64,000 bases of DNA from Streptomyces sp. NBC_00510. Lineage in GTDB: Bacteria; Actinomycetota; Actinomycetes; Streptomycetales; Streptomycetaceae. This document shows, piece by piece, positions 24,784-34,162 of the stretch; within the stretch, counting starts at the first letter, position 1, and every line of letters starts with the position of its first letter. The position numbers were made by a program, and so were the translations under genes. The notes below the pieces were generated by a model. The model saw only the letters and a program-made list of their open reading frames with translations, was not told the origin of the DNA and searched no databases. The DNA lies in contig CP107851.1 in NCBI GenBank assembly GCA_036013505.1, forward strand, positions 9,968,001 to 10,032,000, written 5' to 3'.

Positions 24784-27468
24784 TTACGCCCATTCCACCC
24801 CGAGTTCGGCGAGCGCGGTGCGCTGCTGGAGGCTGAGCCGGTTGCGTCGGGTCTTGTGGTTACTCAGGAACACACCCAGGCGAACCGGCACCTCCTGCGC
24901 CGGTTCACCCTCCGCGGCCTGGACCGTGATCGGTTCTGTGTGGGCTCTGGGCACGCGGTGGTGGCCTTCGCGGGCGATGTATTGGGCGAGGGCTGCCAGG
25001 CCGCGTTGGAAGCCCTCCGAGGTTTTCCCAGCCCGCGGGGCTGCCCCTTCGACGGGCACCGGGGCGGGCTGTTCGGCGGGAGTCAGGCCCAGCTTCGACA
25101 GCCGCCGCTGCTGCTCCTCGGACAGCTGGGCCCAGCTCCCGGACTGCCGTGCGATCCATGCCCCGAGATCGTCGCCTTCGTACACGACGCCGGGTGCGAT
25201 GCCGGCGATCGTGCCGTCGGGTTCGGTTGTGGCGAGGTCGGCCAGGATGGCGTGGTGGCGTTGCCAGTCCAGTGGCCAGGGGCAGTTCCAGTCGGGGTCG
25301 ACGGCGGCGAGTTGTGCTGCGCGGGTTGCGGCGCGTTCGGGGTTCTTGCCGAGGCCGCCTTTGCGGCGGAGGTTGGCCAGGTGTTGTCCGATGGGTACGG
25401 GGTGGGTTTCGCCGTCGGGGCCGTCGCTCCAGACGGCGTCCTGCCTGGGGGCGAGGTGCCCGTGGGTGCGGTGGAAGGCGCGGAACGCGGCGAGTTTGGT
25501 TTCCCAGGCCTGGTCGCCGGGCTCCCACACCATGCCGGCTTCGGGCTCATCCAGCAGCCTCCTGCGGCGTTCCTCCAGTTCCCCTGCCCGCAACGCCCTT
25601 CGCTGCTGGTTGACCCACCGCCCCAGCGGGAACCGCACCACGCCCAGATCAACCTCAGTGTCATAGGGCACCGCGTGCAGGCCGGTGATGCCGTTCTCGG
25701 TCCGCCATGTGCGCAGCGCCTGGTAGCCCTCGAGCCAGACCAGGGACTCGGGCCGGTAGACGCGCGTGCGCAGAAACGCAGCGATGGTGGCAGGGTCCCT
25801 GGGCGAGGAGAAGTGCAACAGTGCCGACTCCACCGCGCCCTGCGCCTGGTTCCTGTCGCCGGACCCGTCCTCTGCCGCGCCGCCGGTGGTGCCGATGATG
25901 CGGCCGTCGGCGTCCCGCTGCACGTGGACCGTGCGCGGTCCGCGGCTCAGCGCCCGGTTGGCGAGCTGTTCGACGAGGTGCTCCGAGTGTGAGCGCAGGC
26001 CTTGGAGGACGGCAACCAGGGGCCGGTATGAGGCTGAGGCGATCATGTTGTCGGGTTCCTCCCCAGGCTGCAGGAAGACGGGCACGATGATCCGCGCCAC
26101 TTTTGCCCGGCCGTCGGGGTTGGGGCGCAGGGCGCGGCCGATGTTCTGCACGATCTCGACCTGCGAGCCGCGGGTGTCGGCGAAGCAGACGGCCTCCACG
26201 CCCCGTGTCCCGGTGATGTCGACGCCTTCCCCCAGGACCCGGACGCTGGCGAGGAACGCCCGGTGCATGCGGCGTCCGTGGGCGTCGATGCCGTGCGCGA
26301 ACTGCTGCAGCACCTCGCGTCGCTCGGCGACCAGGTGGTCGCCGCACAGCCACTGCGCCCACACGCGGTCCGGGGCCGGGTGCCGGTGAGGATCGAGGTC
26401 GTAGAAGCCGGCGTCGATCGACGACGCCGGCAGCGCGCCGGCTTCGGCCAGGGCGTGCTCGGACGGCTCGCTCGCGTACAGCTCCGCTGCGGTCTCCGGG
26501 AGCTTGGCGGCGAATGCGGCGGCCTCTTCCACGCGCTGGTGGAACGTCATGACCGTGCGCAGGTTGTGTGCGGCGGCGTGTTCGAGCAGCGCGGTCTGCA
26601 GGAGGGCCAGGCGCCGGCCGCGTACCTGTTGTTCCGAGGCGTCGAGGGTGAGGTCGGGGTCCTGGATTTCCAGGACGTCGATCTCGAAGCCGGCGAGGAT
26701 GCCGCGTTCGATGGCCTCGGACAGGCCGAGCTCGTAGATCCACTGGCCGTAGGTACCGGCCGGGTCGTCGCTCATGGAGGCGATCTCGAGCTCGCTGCCG
26801 TCCTTACCGACCGGCGGCCGGGGCGCGGCAAGGATCCGCGGGGTCGCGGTCATATACAGCCGGTAGGCGACGGGGATGCGGGTGTTGTCGTGGATCGCCG
26901 CCCACGCCCGCCCCAGGTCCCCGGCCGTGCCATGCGCCTCGTCCACGACCGCCAGGTCGAAGCCGCCCATCCGCTGCCCATACAACCGCGCCCCGCCGGC
27001 GAGCGCGGCTTCCAGCGGCCCCCGCACGCGTCCCAGGCCCGCCGGGTCGTCGATGTCGTCGCGGTCCACCAGCGAGGCGTACGTGGCCAGCACGATCACC
27101 GGCCCGGATCCCGCCCACAGCGCCAGCCGCACCGGATTCGTCGTCGCCCGGACCCCGAGCTGCTCCAGGACCTCGTCGCCCTCCAGCGAGCACACCGCCA
27201 CCATCGGCGCGAGGTGCCCGACCTGGCGCCACGCCTGGGCGGTCTGCACCAGCAGGTCCAGGGTGGGCACCATGACCAGGATCCGGCCCTGCCGGAACAG
27301 GTCCAGCGCAGCCTGCGCGGCGGTGATCGTCTTTCCCGACCCCGTGGCCGACACCAGCGTGGCCCGCGCCCCCTCGGCGGGCACGGGGGAGCGTGTGGGG
27401 AATCCCGCCCACTGCCGGATCCGCGCGTTCGCCTCGACCTGATGCTCGCGCAGCCGGACGCTCTTCAC
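24784..27468 (-). CDS. DEAD/DEAH-box helicase with helicase-associated (HA) domains
   Basis: 894 residues from a GTG at 27468 with GGAGG seven bases upstream. Superfamily 2 motor: Walker A ATGSGKT (41-47), DEAH (176-179), motif III TATPR (207-211), and IVQNIGRALRP as motif VI. The C-terminal third carries helicase-associated-type repeats (FRAFHRTHGHLAPRQ, WVNQQRRALRAGELEERR, GQHLANLRRKGGLGKNPE, RLGVFLSNHKTRRNRLS). Such HA helicases are frequent on Streptomyces chromosome arms and plasmids; the substrate is unknown. It is the intact parent-type copy of the remnants at 9.4 and 20.1 kb. Divergent from the RHH gene. Confidence 0.88.
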   Translation of the reverse strand: MKSVRLREHQVEANARIRQWAGFPTRSPVPAEGARATLVSATGSGKTITAAQAALDLFRQGRILVMVPTLDLLVQTAQAWRQVGHLAPMVAVCSLEGDEVLEQLGVRATTNPVRLALWAGSGPVIVLATYASLVDRDDIDDPAGLGRVRGPLEAALAGGARLYGQRMGGFDLAVVDEAHGTAGDLGRAWAAIHDNTRIPVAYRLYMTATPRILAAPRPPVGKDGSELEIASMSDDPAGTYGQWIYELGLSEAIERGILAGFEIDVLEIQDPDLTLDASEQQVRGRRLALLQTALLEHAAAHNLRTVMTFHQRVEEAAAFAAKLPETAAELYASEPSEHALAEAGALPASSIDAGFYDLDPHRHPAPDRVWAQWLCGDHLVAERREVLQQFAHGIDAHGRRMHRAFLASVRVLGEGVDITGTRGVEAVCFADTRGSQVEIVQNIGRALRPNPDGRAKVARIIVPVFLQPGEEPDNMIASASYRPLVAVLQGLRSHSEHLVEQLANRALSRGPRTVHVQRDADGRIIGTTGGAAEDGSGDRNQAQGAVESALLHFSSPRDPATIAAFLRTRVYRPESLVWLEGYQALRTWRTENGITGLHAVPYDTEVDLGVVRFPLGRWVNQQRRALRAGELEERRRRLLDEPEAGMVWEPGDQAWETKLAAFRAFHRTHGHLAPRQDAVWSDGPDGETHPVPIGQHLANLRRKGGLGKNPERAATRAAQLAAVDPDWNCPWPLDWQRHHAILADLATTEPDGTIAGIAPGVVYEGDDLGAWIARQSGSWAQLSEEQQRRLSKLGLTPAEQPAPVPVEGAAPRAGKTSEGFQRGLAALAQYIAREGHHRVPRAHTEPITVQAAEGEPAQEVPVRLGVFLSNHKTRRNRLSLQQRTALAELGVEWA

Positions 27469-27718
27469 GCCTGCTCCTCCTCTTGCGACGCTGGGACAGC
27501 CACCGCCGCCGGCACCTTGTTCCTGCCCGCACGCACTGCTCATGTACGTGGGTGAGCCAAGGCGTCCGGGTGTGACACCGTACCGGCCCGTTGCCGGCCG
27601 CGGGCCGGCCTGCGGCTCGTCCGCCGGTCTCGGGTGTCGCGCGCGTCCCAGAAGCGGACACGGGAACGCAACCGAACCCCCCTGTAGGGTCCTGCAGCAC
27701 CGTGAACGGAGACCCCGC

Positions 27719-27979
27719 GTGCCCGATGTGAACGTCCGGATCCCTGCCGAGACCCGGGACCGGCTGGCGGAGATCGCCGCCGCCGAAGGCCTGTCGCTGC
27801 GCGCCTATCTGGCCCGCCTGGCCGACAGCCTCCCGACCCCTGCCGAGCGCGCCGTGCGCGCCGAGCAGGCCTGCGCCATCTTGAACGAGTGGAACGGCTA
27901 CGCCCCCACTCCAGCCGAGCAAGACGGCCTGGATGCCGAACTCGACCGCCGCCTGCCCCGGGCCACGACCAGCCCGTGA
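27719..27979 (+). CDS. Ribbon-helix-helix antitoxin-like protein
   Basis: 86 residues from a GTG with GGAG upstream. The start PDVNVRIPAETRDRLAEIAA, then GLSLRAYLARLAD, is a classic RHH DNA-binding fold (CopG/VapB type). The acidic C-terminal tail would bind a toxin partner. Its stop overlaps the GTG of the next frame (GTGA at 27976-27979), as in TA pairs. Its first nine codons also survive in the 10.1 kb remnant. Confidence 0.78.
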   Translation: MPDVNVRIPAETRDRLAEIAAAEGLSLRAYLARLADSLPTPAERAVRAEQACAILNEWNGYAPTPAEQDGLDAELDRRLPRATTSP

Positions 27980-28155
27980 GCCAGGGCGTGGACGTCGTCT
28001 GGGATGACACTGTCCTGGGTGCCGCAGGCCGCGGCAACCTCCTCGGCGCGTGCCTCATCCGCCGCGCCCCCGCCGAAGCGGGCCGGCACCTGCACGTACC
28101 GGCCTGCGCCCTGGTCGCCGCCAGCCGCGGCGGACCCGGGCGCTGCCCGACGTGA
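27976..28155 (+). pseudogene. Truncated PIN-like toxin partner
   Basis: The 59-residue frame begins WDDTVLGAAGRGNLLGACLI, with a conserved early aspartate and then LHVPACALVAASR, which reads like the first half of a PIN-type protein. The frame then ends early at 28155, and no continuation of the PIN fold with its later acidic residues follows in any frame. Inferred to be a disabled toxin, which would leave the RHH antitoxin alone. It could instead be a genuinely short protein. Confidence 0.45.
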
Positions 28156-28233
28156 CGGCCTGCGCGACCTTGACCTGTCGCGCGCTGCGGGGTCCGGCCT
28201 CGCCCGCTGTCGTCCCGAGGCCATAATGGGGGC

Positions 28234-28626
28234 ATGGCAGCCAGCTCGCAGCCCCCGGTGCCGGGGACCGCAGACCCGTCCGGCGTGTACGCCGAGGACC
28301 TGGCGCTGTACCGGGAGAAGTTCCGGCGGCGTCTGCCGGCCTCGTTGGACGAGCTGCGCGGGCCTGCCCGCGGGGTCGTGGATCTGCCGCTGCATGTCGC
28401 CTGGTCGGGGATGACCTCGTACGACCTGGAAAAGCCCCGCCAGCGCATAGGCCTGTACCGCACTGTCCTGCACGAAGGACTGCACGACGACCTGCCCCTC
28501 TACCTCAACCGGGATCTCCTCGTGCAGATGTGGCCCGTCCTGCGTGGCCTGGTCGGACGCACGGTGCGCGCCGTGTGGGAGGAGACGTTCCCCCAGCTCG
28601 CCGACCGCGCCCGGGCCGCCGCGTGA
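28234..28626 (+). CDS. Small protein upstream of AbiEii, putative antitoxin
   Basis: 130 residues from an ATG at 28234. Mostly helical, with GVYAEDLALYREKFRRRL and RQRIGLYRTVLHEGLHDDL followed by a C-terminal helix. Its last codons overlap the next GTG (GTGA at 28623-28626). In Streptomyces this family regularly precedes an AbiEii-like nucleotidyltransferase, so it is likely the cognate antitoxin or regulator. It does not resemble the classical AbiEi winged helix, so that role is inferred from position. Confidence 0.6.
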   Translation: MAASSQPPVPGTADPSGVYAEDLALYREKFRRRLPASLDELRGPARGVVDLPLHVAWSGMTSYDLEKPRQRIGLYRTVLHEGLHDDLPLYLNRDLLVQMWPVLRGLVGRTVRAVWEETFPQLADRARAAA

Positions 28627-29300
28627 CGGACATGCCGGAGCTGCACGCGCGGCTCCTGGCCGACGTCATCGCCCTCGGCTCCCCCTACCCGCTCGTCCTC
28701 ACCGGCGGCTACGCCGTCCGCGCCCACCGCCTGGTCAACCGCCCCAGCCAGGACCTCGACGTCGCCACGCAGAACCCGGCACCCATGACCGACATCGCCA
28801 CCACACTCCGCACCGGCCTGGAAGCACGCGGCTGGCACGTGCAGTCACTGGAGATCGCCCCGCTGTCCGCCCGCTTCACCGTGTCCGACCCCGCCACGAG
28901 GCAGGAGTGCGAGGTCGACATCCTCAAAGAGATCTTCTGGCGACCCATCACCCACAGTCCCTACGGGCCCGTCCTTGCCGAGGAAGACGTGATCGGAACC
29001 AAAGTGCGCGCCCTCGGCGACCGGGGCGCCCCTCGGGACCTGATCGACGTGTTCGCTGCCTCCCGGCGCTGGTCCACCACCGACCTGGAAGAGTTCGGCC
29101 GCCGACACGCCCGGGGCCGCTTCGAACGAGAAGACCTCCAGGCCAACCTCGCCGGCGCCGAGTGGACCGACGACGAAGCCTTCGCCGCCTACGGCCTCGA
29201 CGACACCACGATTGCCGCGCTGCGCTCCTGGGCTGTGCAGTGGGCCGACGACCTGGCGGCTCGGCTTCTCGAGGAGTCCGGCCATCCCGACGCCGACTGA
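28623..29300 (+). CDS. AbiEii-like nucleotidyltransferase toxin
   Basis: 225 residues. LTGGYAVRAHRLVNRPSQDLD contains the GG...S.D.D core of the DNA polymerase beta-type nucleotidyltransferase (AbiEii/AbiGii) family, and CEVDI gives a further acidic residue. GTKVRALGDRGAPRDLIDV is the second family signature. AbiEii/MenT enzymes add nucleotides to tRNA or other targets and arrest growth in type IV toxin-antitoxin and abortive-infection systems. Translationally coupled to the upstream 130-aa gene. A 37-bp piece of this gene survives at 10125-10161. Confidence 0.82.
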   Translation: MTDMPELHARLLADVIALGSPYPLVLTGGYAVRAHRLVNRPSQDLDVATQNPAPMTDIATTLRTGLEARGWHVQSLEIAPLSARFTVSDPATRQECEVDILKEIFWRPITHSPYGPVLAEEDVIGTKVRALGDRGAPRDLIDVFAASRRWSTTDLEEFGRRHARGRFEREDLQANLAGAEWTDDEAFAAYGLDDTTIAALRSWAVQWADDLAARLLEESGHPDAD

Positions 29301-29640
29301 GGGCTGTCGTGAGTGACGGCCGCACGCTTGGTGGACAAAACTCCGACGTGCCAATCCGGTGACGGGAAAGATCGGGGGGCTGCCATGTCTCGGGGGAGCG
29401 GTGAGTCGTGGGCGGGGCCCAAGGGGGGCCGGGGGGCCCCGCAGTTGCGCGCACCGGCGGTGATGGTGACGCAGGCGCGCACGGTTCACTGAACTCGATC
29501 CGTGGCGTGGCTGAGGGAAGGCGCGGCGTCGCCAGGGCTGGCCTCCACTCCAACGGCGGTGGCGTGGCCCTGCCCGGGGCAGGGGTGAGGAAGCCGGTTG
29601 CTGGACTGCACAGGTTCTGGTCGTGCGGCAGGCTGGGGTG
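29301..29640. other. No gene recognised
   Basis: Intergenic, very GC-rich. A short plus-strand frame from about 29384 is too brief and low in complexity to support. Confidence 0.4.
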
Positions 29641-29871
29641 ATGGAGGGTGCGCGGTTTGTGGTGCACGGCTTGTCGCCGCACGGCGGCTGGCTGGTGACG
29701 ATGCACCGCGAGGACCGGATGGAGGACGACTACGTCGGCACGGCGTGTTCCGAGCACGACCCGCTGCTCATCCTGCGCTCGGCTGGCTTGCCGGAGCCGG
29801 ACCTGGTGGTGGACGACCCGCGCTGGGTCGAATGGCGAGGCACAGCCGCACACCGGTGGAGAAGTGACTGA
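29641..29871 (+). CDS. Small conserved VEWRG protein
   Basis: 76 residues from an ATG at 29641. A short beta-strand region (GGWLVTMHREDRM), then SEHDPLLILRSAGL and the ending DDPRWVEWRGTAAHRW. The DP..VEWRG ending is shared with the protein at 45633-45845, showing they belong to one Streptomyces family of tiny proteins. Function unknown. Confidence 0.6.
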   Translation: MEGARFVVHGLSPHGGWLVTMHREDRMEDDYVGTACSEHDPLLILRSAGLPEPDLVVDDPRWVEWRGTAAHRWRSD

Positions 29872-30488
29872 CAGACCCTGGCGTGCCGGCTGCCCGGGGA
29901 CCGCGCGGCGGGAAGCTGATACAGGGCAATCCCTGCGCCTCCCGCTCCGCGGTCCTCACCCGACCTGAGCCCGCAACGTGCCAAAGCCGCGCGGTCACCT
30001 GATCCCGTACGGCGCCACATCCAGGACGTCACGCGCAGCACGCCGGAAACGCCGCTCCGCAGCAGCTTGCCCGTGGCGGGTCAGTAGCTGCGATGGCAAG
30101 GGCGAAGGCCTTTGCAGTGACGATGGCGCCTTCGTGAGGCTGGTCGATGTCCTGCTCGAAGACGATCAACTCCTCGTTGCCTGTGACCGGAAAAGTGCAA
30201 GGGGGGGCGGAACCTTGGTGATGCCTTCAAGGAGATCGGTCGCGGTCGCGGCGGGCGGTCATCGAGATCCACCAGATCGCGGTGCAGGGGGCGTTCCACC
30301 CGGCCGCTGGCGATACGGCCGCCGCCTTCACCCAGCTGCGCCTCGTCGAGAACGCCGCGCTGCAGGAGGCGCACCGACCGTCGGTCCGGACCTTGACCGC
30401 GTAAGTTGCCGAGCGCCGTCCGGGCCTGCCGGGTCTTGGTGACTATGCCCGTCGAACCGGCACCCCGGTGGCCCTCACGTTGACCTGT
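29872..30488. other. No gene recognised
   Basis: About 600 bases. A plus-strand segment around 30240-30400 has protein-like composition (IEIHQIAVQGAFHPAAGDT), but no start and no known family. Possibly a gene remnant. Confidence 0.35.
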
Positions 30489-31700
30489 TCAGCGGCGGCG
30501 TAGCCGGGCCAGGAGGCTTCGCCAGAGACGCCACCGGCGCGGCCGACTTTGCCGGACGGCGATGGCTCGGAGTTCGGGCGCCGAGCCGGCAGTGGTCGGA
30601 GGATGCTCGCCGGCTGCCTGGGGACCCGGTTCCGTGGCGGCTGCGGTGGCGGTAGCTATCGGGAGGTGGAGTTGTTGTGGTCTGACGGGGCGGCTGCTGG
30701 CCTGGAGGGCGTAGCGTTCGCGGGCCTTGCTGCGCCGGTAGGCCTCGCGGCCGGTTTGGGCTGATTCCAGCTCTGCCATCGCAGTGGTCGCTGCGCCAAG
30801 CAGGGTGGGTGCGACCACCGCGCGCAGGGGCAACGGAAGCAGGCCCCACCAGACAGCGCCGTCGGCGGGCCTGGGGTGGCTGATCTTCCAGTCTTGCTGC
30901 CAGGACGCTGCCGGTCCGCTCCAGTTCTCGCCCGTGCGCGGTTGATGGGTGACGGGGTGCCCGCCGAACGGCAGGAGTAGCGTGCCATGGTCGCGCCATG
31001 CCACGGCGAGGTGGGACTGGGCGAGTCGTCGCTGGCCGGGGGTGGGGGTGATCTTGTCGATGTGGTGGTCTTGCCGCCGGGTGCGGACGTGGATCTGGCC
31101 GGCCGTGCGGTAATGGGCGGGGGCATGACGGTTGAACAGGACCCACTGCCGGACATCAGGGTCCCGGACGGCAAGGATCCGGCTGGCCTGGTGGCCGGCG
31201 AGTTCGCCGTGGGGGAGGTGGATCACGCTGATCCCGGACGGGGCGTGCACCCGTAGTGACAGTACGGGTATCGCGCCCGGTTCCGCGGCGGTGACGGCCA
31301 GCTGGATCCGTACCGTGGGCACGGAGGCGGTCAGCTCGTGGGCGAGCGATTGTGCGTCGGCGACAGCAGAGCGCACGCGGGCCAGGTGCTCGGGTCGCGC
31401 CGGGCAGCGATCGGGCTCCAGGCGCGTGTGGCGGAAGCGGGCGGTGAAGTCGGCGTGGTCGCGGGGGCCGCACAGCTCCAGCGTCCGCCCGCAGGACAGG
31501 CAGCTGTAGCGGCCGGCAGCGCGACCGCGCGGCAGAGCACCGGCGCTGTCCGGGGTGCGGTGAAGGTCGATGAGCAGACTCGTGGCGGTGTCGATGCCGA
31601 TGTCCCCGTGGCGGGTGCGCATGCGGCGGCGGGCCGAGGAGCCGTGGACAGGGTGTCGGGTGGTGGAGGAACGGCGGTTTGTGGAGGCGGTGGTACGCAT
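30489..31700 (-). CDS. Zinc-finger protein with CoiA-like N-terminus
   Basis: 403 residues from an ATG at 31700 with GGGAG seven bases upstream; the frame is open to 31964, but that part is antisense to the divergent gene. Residues around 60-85 (YSCLSCGRTLELCGPRDHAD, then a histidine) resemble the zinc-finger module of CoiA-like competence/nuclease proteins. The middle is beta-rich and the last 100 residues are basic and low in complexity. A nuclease core is not clear, so only nucleic-acid binding can be proposed. Divergent from the XRE-membrane gene with a shared 130-bp promoter region. Confidence 0.55.
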   Translation of the reverse strand: MRTTASTNRRSSTTRHPVHGSSARRRMRTRHGDIGIDTATSLLIDLHRTPDSAGALPRGRAAGRYSCLSCGRTLELCGPRDHADFTARFRHTRLEPDRCPARPEHLARVRSAVADAQSLAHELTASVPTVRIQLAVTAAEPGAIPVLSLRVHAPSGISVIHLPHGELAGHQASRILAVRDPDVRQWVLFNRHAPAHYRTAGQIHVRTRRQDHHIDKITPTPGQRRLAQSHLAVAWRDHGTLLLPFGGHPVTHQPRTGENWSGPAASWQQDWKISHPRPADGAVWWGLLPLPLRAVVAPTLLGAATTAMAELESAQTGREAYRRSKARERYALQASSRPVRPQQLHLPIATATAAATEPGPQAAGEHPPTTAGSAPELRAIAVRQSRPRRWRLWRSLLARLRRR

Positions 31701-31802
31701 CAGTCGGCTCCCGGAAAGCGGTGGGGTTGAGCGGTACCCCTTGAGCTTGCGGCGGCCGGGAATTGTCCACACCGCCCGCGGAGGGTTCGCGCAGGTCGAC
31801 TC

Positions 31803-31824
31803 TGGACATTGCTGGGTATGTCCA
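31803..31824. promoter_or_regulatory. Operator-like inverted repeat in divergent promoter
   Basis: TGGACAT and ATGTCCA separated by eight bases, perfectly symmetric, ending seven bases before the ATG at 31831. Position over the ribosome binding site and between two divergent genes, one of which encodes an XRE HTH, fits autoregulation. Confidence 0.6.
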
Positions 31825-31830
31825 GGACAA

Positions 31831-33882
31831 ATGAATGCGCTGATGGGGGAGTGGATGGCAGGTGGGGGCAAGCGGGGCCGCAAGCCGGCGCCGATCCGGG
31901 CGGAGACACCCCAGGCCCGCGTGTTAGCCGAGTTCCTTCGCGAGCTGCGCGAGCAGTCGGGCAAGACCTACGACGACCTTGCCAAGGAGCTCAACTGGTC
32001 CCGCTCGAGCATCGGCAACCATCTGTCGGGCACGGTCCCGCCGATGGACGTGGTCTTGAAACTGGTCCAGGCCACCGCCCCACCGGGCCAGCTCGAGACG
32101 ACCAAGACGCGGGCCATGCGGCTGTGGGAGCGGGCGACCCACCCGCCGAGTGCAGACGTGGCAGTACGGCGGCCACCGCTGGGCGCTGCACCCGCGGCAC
32201 GGTATGTCGCCGAGAGCCGCGGCCGCCTGGCCCAGGCCGACGCCAACAGCCACCGTCTGGCGCAGGACCTGGCCACAGCCCAGGAACTCGTGGTCCTGCT
32301 GTCCGCACTCAACACCCAGCTGCGCCTGCAGATCGAACAGCTCGCCGCCGCCTCGCCGGACAGCACGAATGCCGATCAGGCCCAGGAGAACCTCGCCCGC
32401 GCCATCGAGCAGCTCCAGCAGACCGAACACGACCTCGTCGAGGCCCGACAAGCCCGAGACGAGGCGGAGGCACTCGCTGCCGCCGCACGCCGGCGCTGCC
32501 TTGAACTGGAGGAAGAACTCGCCCTGCTCCGTCTGGTCGACCCCACGGACCAGCAGGCCGCAGAGGAACCGGAGCCCCTCGGACCGGACCTGGACCAGGA
32601 GGCCTTTCTGGCTGACCCTGCCCAGGCTCTGCGTACTGCCCGCACTCTGCTCGACCACGGCCACGCGCTGCGCAGCGACGCGGCGGCGCACATGGGCCTG
32701 GCGGCCTCCACCGCGGCCACCGACATCACGGTGCGGCGCAGCGAGCGCTGGTACACCGCCACGACGCTGCTGGGCCGCACCCTCGGCTGCCTGATAGCCG
32801 CCGGAGGTGCCTCGCTCCATGTGGTGGCCCTCACCGTGCACACGCCCGGCTGGATCCTGATCACCGACCCGATCGCCCTGGCCGGACTTGTCCTGGTTGC
32901 CGAGCCCTGGCACCTGATTGCTGCCCTGTGGCCGTGGGTCCGCGCGACGGCACGCAACGAACCCCTGCCGCGACCGCTGTCGGTCACTTATGCCACCCTT
33001 GCGCCCCGTGTACTGCGCTGCCTGACCGCCGCGCTGGCTACTGCCGGGGCAGCAGCCACGGTGCAGGCCGGCCTGTCCTGGGGTCCATGGTGGTGGCTGC
33101 TCACCGTGCCGTGGATGATCTTGTTCTTCGTTGTGACCGTTGCCGGCTACGACCCCGCTCTGCAGCGCACCACCCGCGCAGCCTTTACCGACCTTTCCGC
33201 GGACCTGCGAGCACCGAGCCAGTCCCCGGACCAATCCACCGGGCTTCCCAAGAAGCGGCCCTGGCTCATGGTGACGGACCCGCAATGGATCGACCGCCGC
33301 GCCGACGACCTCGAGACCGTCCTGTCTGGCAGATGGCGCGACGCCCCCGTGTGGATGTGGATCTGCCTGATACCCCTGGTCATACCTGGCCTGTACGCCA
33401 TCGCGGCAGGCCTGGTCAAAGTCACCGGAACGCTCCATGCCGATCACCACATGTACCTAGCGATACGCACCATCAACGAACCGGTCACGCGCTTCCTGCA
33501 GGCTCACACCGCTGACCTGCCCCTGACCCCCTCGGCCGCGCATGTCCTGTGGCTCGGCTTCGGCATTGTGGCGCTGGTGATGTCCACCGTGCTTCACGCT
33601 TTCGCGGCCCGGCTGACATGGTTGCTGTGGGGGCTGAGTACGGTCGCGATGGCATGGGCGGGGACCGGAGAATCCGGACGGGACACCGCAGCGGGCCTGG
33701 CCGCCATCCTCTGGGGACTCGTTTCGATCATCGCGCTGAACGGCCTGGGACAGCGACCACGGATCACCACAATCAACCTCATCGGCGACGTCCAGGCGGC
33801 CATGCAACCAGGCAAGGACACCGCGGAGGAAGCACCTTCACCGGACGAGGTCACCGAGGGCGACACCGCCGCTCCAGCGTAG
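31831..33882 (+). CDS. XRE-HTH / coiled-coil / multi-pass membrane protein
   Basis: 683 residues from the ATG at 31831 (675 from the ATG at 31855). Residues 30-80 are an XRE-type helix-turn-helix (TYDDLAKELNWSRSSIGNHL). A coiled coil spans about 125-250 (glutamine/glutamate/alanine heptads). The C-terminal half has six to eight transmembrane helices, including WWWLLTVPWMILFFVVTVAG. So a DNA-binding head sits on a membrane body, as in one-component membrane-bound sensors. Codon 32 is TTA, implying bldA dependence. The palindrome just upstream is a likely target site. Function unknown; the layout recalls other Streptomyces XRE proteins with appended sensor domains. Confidence 0.7.
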   Translation: MNALMGEWMAGGGKRGRKPAPIRAETPQARVLAEFLRELREQSGKTYDDLAKELNWSRSSIGNHLSGTVPPMDVVLKLVQATAPPGQLETTKTRAMRLWERATHPPSADVAVRRPPLGAAPAARYVAESRGRLAQADANSHRLAQDLATAQELVVLLSALNTQLRLQIEQLAAASPDSTNADQAQENLARAIEQLQQTEHDLVEARQARDEAEALAAAARRRCLELEEELALLRLVDPTDQQAAEEPEPLGPDLDQEAFLADPAQALRTARTLLDHGHALRSDAAAHMGLAASTAATDITVRRSERWYTATTLLGRTLGCLIAAGGASLHVVALTVHTPGWILITDPIALAGLVLVAEPWHLIAALWPWVRATARNEPLPRPLSVTYATLAPRVLRCLTAALATAGAAATVQAGLSWGPWWWLLTVPWMILFFVVTVAGYDPALQRTTRAAFTDLSADLRAPSQSPDQSTGLPKKRPWLMVTDPQWIDRRADDLETVLSGRWRDAPVWMWICLIPLVIPGLYAIAAGLVKVTGTLHADHHMYLAIRTINEPVTRFLQAHTADLPLTPSAAHVLWLGFGIVALVMSTVLHAFAARLTWLLWGLSTVAMAWAGTGESGRDTAAGLAAILWGLVSIIALNGLGQRPRITTINLIGDVQAAMQPGKDTAEEAPSPDEVTEGDTAAPA

Positions 33883-34135
33883 GTTCGGGACCCTGCATCC
33901 TTGATCGGCCCGGTTGCCGAACCAGGGCGTTCACGCAGGCGCTGCTGCGCCTGCGCCGGGTGAGGTGGTCGATGGATGCTCCTGCTGGGAGTGGCAGCAC
34001 AGGCCTTCAGCGGACGGGCGCCGTGCTCGGGGTTCCGCCCGGCGCTGCCCCGACCTCACACGACGAGCTTCCTGCCTACACCCGCAGATGGGGGCGCCGA
34101 CGCGCCCCAGTACCGGCTGAATGGGGTAGGCGTGC

Positions 34136-34162
34136 AGGACGCCACGGGGCGCGTGGCGTCCT
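34136..34162. terminator. Strong hairpin between convergent genes
   Basis: AGGACGCCA, a nine-base loop and TGGCGTCCT followed by TT. It sits between the stop at 33882 and the convergent stop at 34393, so it can serve both. No gene is recognised in the remainder of 33883-34392. Confidence 0.65.
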
